Positions 23,696 to 25,884 of a stretch of DNA of 25,884 bases are shown one piece after another. Made by a program: the position numbers and the translations under genes. The notes beneath the pieces are model-generated. The model saw only the letters and a list, made by a program, of their open reading frames with translations. It did no database searches and was not told where the DNA came from. Source of the stretch: Delta-02 sp964513565 (GTDB lineage Bacteria; Desulfobacterota; Syntrophorhabdia; Syntrophorhabdales; Syntrophorhabdaceae); NCBI GenBank assembly GCA_964513565.1, contig CAZENE010000044.1:1-25884 (forward strand), written 5' to 3'. Each line of letters opens with the position of its first letter. Within the stretch, counting starts at the first letter, position 1.

Positions 23696-24732
23696 TCCGG
23701 ATAGAGAATCTCGAAACCCGCCTGACTGGATTTAATCTCAACGGGATCAGCCTTTCAATAGAGAAAGGAGAATTCTTTATTCTGATGGGCCCTACAGGCG
23801 CTGGCAAGACTGTTCTTCTTGAGGCCCTGGCCGGTCTGATCCCGGTAAAAAATGGCAAAATCCTCATAAGAGGGAAAAATGTCACCCAATTACCCCCTGA
23901 GAAACGAGGGATTGGCATTGTCTACCAGGATTATGTCCTGTTTCCCCACATGACAGTGACGGAAAATATCAAATACGGACTCCACTTCCACAAGTTTTCC
24001 GAAGGTGAAATAAAGAAGAGATTCAGTAAACTGATTGAGCAATTAGAACTCATCCACCTCGTACATCGCATTCCACTCAATTTAAGCGGAGGCGAACTTC
24101 AGCGCGTAGCGCTGGCAAGGGCGCTCATGGTGCAACCCAGCGTGTTGTTGCTTGATGAACCCCTGTCAGCGCTGGATCCGAATTTTCGTGACGACATACG
24201 ACACGGGTTAAAAAAAATTCACCAATCTTCCAACACCACCTTTTTGATGGTAACGCATGATTTTACCGAAGCCATGTCACTTGGCAACAGGAGTGCCGTT
24301 ATGAACAATGGTAGCATAGAACAACTAGGTAATATGGAGGATATTTTCCAAAGGCCAAGCACCCCGTTCGTAGCCGATTTTGTGGGCATGAAAAATATAT
24401 TTGATGCACAATTCAATGGGGCGGTTGCGATCATCGGAAACGAACTGCAAATCAATATGGACCGCCGGGCTCAAGCAGGCCATAGATATGTTGCCATCAG
24501 GCCAGACGATATTACTATTAAAAATGGAGCAGTTCTCTTTGACAACGGCAACTCATTGAAAGGTGTTATTGTTGCGACGATTGACCAGGGATTCTACTAT
24601 GAGATCCACGTTCAAGTAGAAATAACAACATTCAAATCGTTGATCTCAAAAAAAGATTTTGTCAATATGAAACTCTTCGATGGTGATGAGGTTTTTCTAT
24701 CTTTTGAAAAAAATGCCATACACACCCTCTAA
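23692..24732 (+). CDS. wtpC: Tungstate/molybdate ABC transporter ATP-binding protein WtpC
   Basis: A 346-aa ATPase subunit driving tungstate import. Walker A GPTGAGKT (33-40), Q-loop YQDYVLFP (78-85), signature LSGGE (131-135), Walker B LLLDEP (152-157) and H-loop THD (188-190) are complete. The last 110 residues form a TOBE-like domain (KNIFDAQFNGAVAIIGNELQ, FDGDEVFLSFEKNAIHTL), which in such transporters binds oxyanion or gives regulation. The ATG at 23692 is translationally coupled to wtpB; a longer frame from 23635 lies inside wtpB and is rejected. A decayed copy of its last 100 bp lies at 11448-11544. Confidence 0.93.
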   Translation: MIRIENLETRLTGFNLNGISLSIEKGEFFILMGPTGAGKTVLLEALAGLIPVKNGKILIRGKNVTQLPPEKRGIGIVYQDYVLFPHMTVTENIKYGLHFHKFSEGEIKKRFSKLIEQLELIHLVHRIPLNLSGGELQRVALARALMVQPSVLLLDEPLSALDPNFRDDIRHGLKKIHQSSNTTFLMVTHDFTEAMSLGNRSAVMNNGSIEQLGNMEDIFQRPSTPFVADFVGMKNIFDAQFNGAVAIIGNELQINMDRRAQAGHRYVAIRPDDITIKNGAVLFDNGNSLKGVIVATIDQGFYYEIHVQVEITTFKSLISKKDFVNMKLFDGDEVFLSFEKNAIHTL

Positions 24733-24789
24733 TTGAGAGAGCGGATTTATCACCGGTGCAATTGCTGGAGTGGCTAGTTTCTCTGTCTC

Positions 24790-24936
24790 GGGGGGGGGTC
24801 ACGTCACGTCTTGCAATGCTACATTTCAGGTTTCCACTGGATGCGAAATTAGAAATTGTCGTTTTGCAGGACCTGCCCATTAACGTCTTTTCAGAGGATA
24901 GTTTCGGAAATTGTCATATTGGCAAGACTTGACCCC
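24790..24936. repeat. Inverted-repeat element, copy 5
   Basis: The left end is a G-run with TCACGTCACGTCTTGCAATGC, a variant of the usual arm with a 5-bp duplication (CACGT). The right arm GGCAAGACTTGACCCC (24921-24936) is nearly standard. The interior carries GAAATTGTCGTTTTGCAGGA (24852-24871), the complement of the interior of copy 1, and CTACATTTC as in copy 4. It begins 57 bp after the wtpC stop. It is internally rearranged, perhaps two nested copies. Confidence 0.7.
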
Positions 24937-25192
24937 ATCACCCCACATATTATACCTGTACTATTGTGTAACTGTGGGCTGACTGATATTCTTCCTCGAC
25001 CTGAGGAGTTTGTAATTGGCGCTTGTATTAACGTTCCCTCACGGAAGGGGTGGCTTTGGCTTTCGCCAAAGCCGTATTGCCGGAAAGAAGGATTGAGCAT
25101 TAAAGCGGTGCAAAGGGATGTCGACGCGGCAGCTTATGCGCTAGCCAACACTGTGAAGGCAGAGCCTGGATCAGCCTTCAAAACCGTAAGGT
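24937..25192. other. Intergenic region, possible hairpin at 25052-25073
   Basis: No supportable gene; the one long frame here has no family pattern and runs into the gspG remnant out of frame. GGCTTTGGC-TTTC-GCCAAAGCC (25052-25073) is a perfect 9-bp stem with a 4-nt loop but no T-tract, so it is more likely a structural or REP-like hairpin than a terminator. Confidence 0.5.
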
Positions 25193-25540
25193 CTGCGATC
25201 TTAAGAGGGAGGGATTGGCTTCACCCTCGTCGAAATGCTTGTGGTCATGGTCATCATCGGCCTCCTTGCCGCCCTTGTCGGTTCTAAGTTGTTTCCCGAA
25301 CTGGGTAAAGGGAACCAATCGGCCGTAAAGGCCTAGATAGCGCTGCTCGGGCAGGCGCTCGATCAGATGCGGCTCAACGCCGGAAGGTATCCCACAACGC
25401 AGGAAGGGTTGAGCGCGCTTGTCGCGAAACCTGCTAAAGGGGAGAATTGAGAGGGCCCCTTACCTTACAAAGGGTCTTCCCAACGACCCGTGAGGTAAGC
25501 CATACCTCTATAAATGTCCCGGTGCGCATGGAATTTGCGG
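25193..25540 (+). pseudogene. gspG: Type II secretion major pseudopilin GspG pseudogene
   Basis: The prepilin motif GFTLVEMLVVMVIIGLLAAL begins at 25217 and the family continues through KLFPELGKGNQSAVKA, IALLGQALDQMRL, AGRYPTTQEGLSALVAKPA and, after a frame change, LTKGLPNDP and GKPYLYKCPGAHG. GspG would form the pseudopilus in the periplasm. Lesions: the leader before GFTLVE is disrupted by an indel at 25211-25219 (KREG is out of frame); TAG at 25334 where the family has Q; TGA at 25448 where it has W (ENWEGP); one-base shift near 25460; TGA again where it has W (DPWGKPY). The conserved C-terminal part is missing. No other gsp genes are in the window. Confidence 0.85.
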
Positions 25541-25649
25541 ACGCGCTATGACATCGAGGTTGAAAAAGAAAAACGCGAAGGGAGCATGGAGGCGGAGGTT
25601 AAGATATTAGGACGAAGGCAGTCTGATTGACAGTTCTATTTGACGTGGG

Positions 25650-25666
25650 GGTGATAGCCTATCACC
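25650..25666. promoter_or_regulatory. Perfect palindrome near the end of the nuclease gene
   Basis: GGTGATAG-C-CTATCACC is an 8-bp dyad with a single central base. It lies 14 bp beyond the stop of the minus-strand nuclease gene and follows the gspG pseudogene. There is no T-tract on either side, so a protein site or weak bidirectional terminator is possible. Confidence 0.35.
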
Positions 25667-25679
25667 GGAAAAAGCTGTT

Positions 25680-25884
25680 TCAGGGTTTCCGTTTGTACCG
25701 CGTTCTTTGCGCGGGAACAGATTTGGCTTTTGCTTGATAAAGCCTGGCGTTCTGTTTTCCTTTCTTCCAATTCTCTATGTATGCGTCCGCCAATTCCGGG
25801 GATTTTATCACGGTGAGATGTCCGGTGTCTCCTTCTTCTTTCCCGGGATCAAAAGAACCCGTGATCACTATTTTTCCGTCTATT
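25680..25884 (-). CDS. Phospholipase D/Nuc-type nuclease, C-terminal part (runs off window)
   Basis: The frame is open to the window edge and gives the C-terminal end of a PLD-superfamily protein such as the Nuc endonuclease: DGKIVITGSFDPGKEEGDTG followed by HLTVIKSPELADAYIENWKK. The HKD motif's downstream half (D-x-K-IVITGSF) is visible; the His and Lys are outside the window. Family members hydrolyse phosphodiesters (DNA or lipids), usually exported. The last 15 residues are Arg/Lys-rich. An internal GTG (25868) is not the real start. Confidence 0.75.
   Translation of the reverse strand, partial: IDGKIVITGSFDPGKEEGDTGHLTVIKSPELADAYIENWKKGKQNARLYQAKAKSVPAQRTRYKRKP

Noticed and set aside
24856..25287. 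Plus frame of 143 codons between wtpC and gspG
   Set aside because: It crosses a repeat element and a perfect hairpin and reads into gspG out of frame; no family pattern.

Overview
The window looks like a scaffold of two or more contigs from a metagenome-assembled, probably deltaproteobacterial/Desulfobacterota (Syntrophales-like) genome. Two exact 100-N placeholders (446-545 and 14467-14566) mark scaffold joins. The assignment is an inference from gene style: a WtpABC tungstate importer, a flavoredoxin-like flavin reductase, a B12/radical-SAM protein, a tiny Lys-rich MGDKGGKKD-type protein, and dispersed GGGGTCAAGTCTTGCAA inverted-repeat elements. No rRNA, tRNA, CRISPR array, phage module or transposase gene was seen.

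Layout. 1-1190: a repeat element, a sigma70-like promoter and a secreted protein of tandem 5-aa and 18-aa repeats that runs through gap 1, then a hairpin-rich stretch. 1190-4390 (minus): a small exported protein, a gene remnant cut by a repeat, a RhlE-type DEAD-box helicase, and a response-regulator receiver protein with a broken 5' end. 4389-5945 (minus): a heavily frameshifted AddA/UvrD-type helicase-nuclease pseudogene. 6284-10138 (plus): promoter and an intact, translationally coupled Mre11/SbcD-like plus Rad50/SbcC-like pair, followed by a zinc-ribbon protein and a small PH-like protein. 10880-12670: a patch of gene ends, including a 97-bp decayed copy of the wtpC 3' end, a dicluster ferredoxin and a repeat element. 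12667-15679 (plus): a small frameshifted gene, a discoidin-like protein, UspA, a frameshifted glycerol dehydrogenase pseudogene and a flavin reductase. 16030-19696 (minus): WYL regulator, a truncated DUF2779 gene and a frameshifted RiPP-maturase-type radical SAM gene. 19887-20964 (minus): a Lys-rich exported protein and a pentapeptide-repeat protein. 21723-24732 (plus): a TupA-like 3' remnant followed by intact wtpABC. 24790-25884: a repeat element, a gspG pseudogene and the 3' end of a phospholipase D/Nuc-type nuclease.

Two themes stand out. First, intact genes alternate with genes carrying one to five frameshifts or nonsense changes (addA, gldA, radical SAM, DUF2779, gspG, the 12667 gene). 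This is either real decay in an accessory region or indel error in the assembly. The gspG stops (two TGG to TGA and one CAG to TAG by comparison with the family pattern) argue for real decay at least there. Second, members of one inverted-repeat family lie at gene-remnant edges at 1953, 5969 and close to remnants elsewhere, which suggests they took part in the truncations.

Functionally, the best-preserved blocks are the Mre11/Rad50-like DNA-end-processing pair, whose Rad50-like subunit has a beta-rich insertion in place of a CxxC zinc hook, and the tungstate uptake operon. The most likely undescribed item is the tandem-repeat secreted protein at 353-848.
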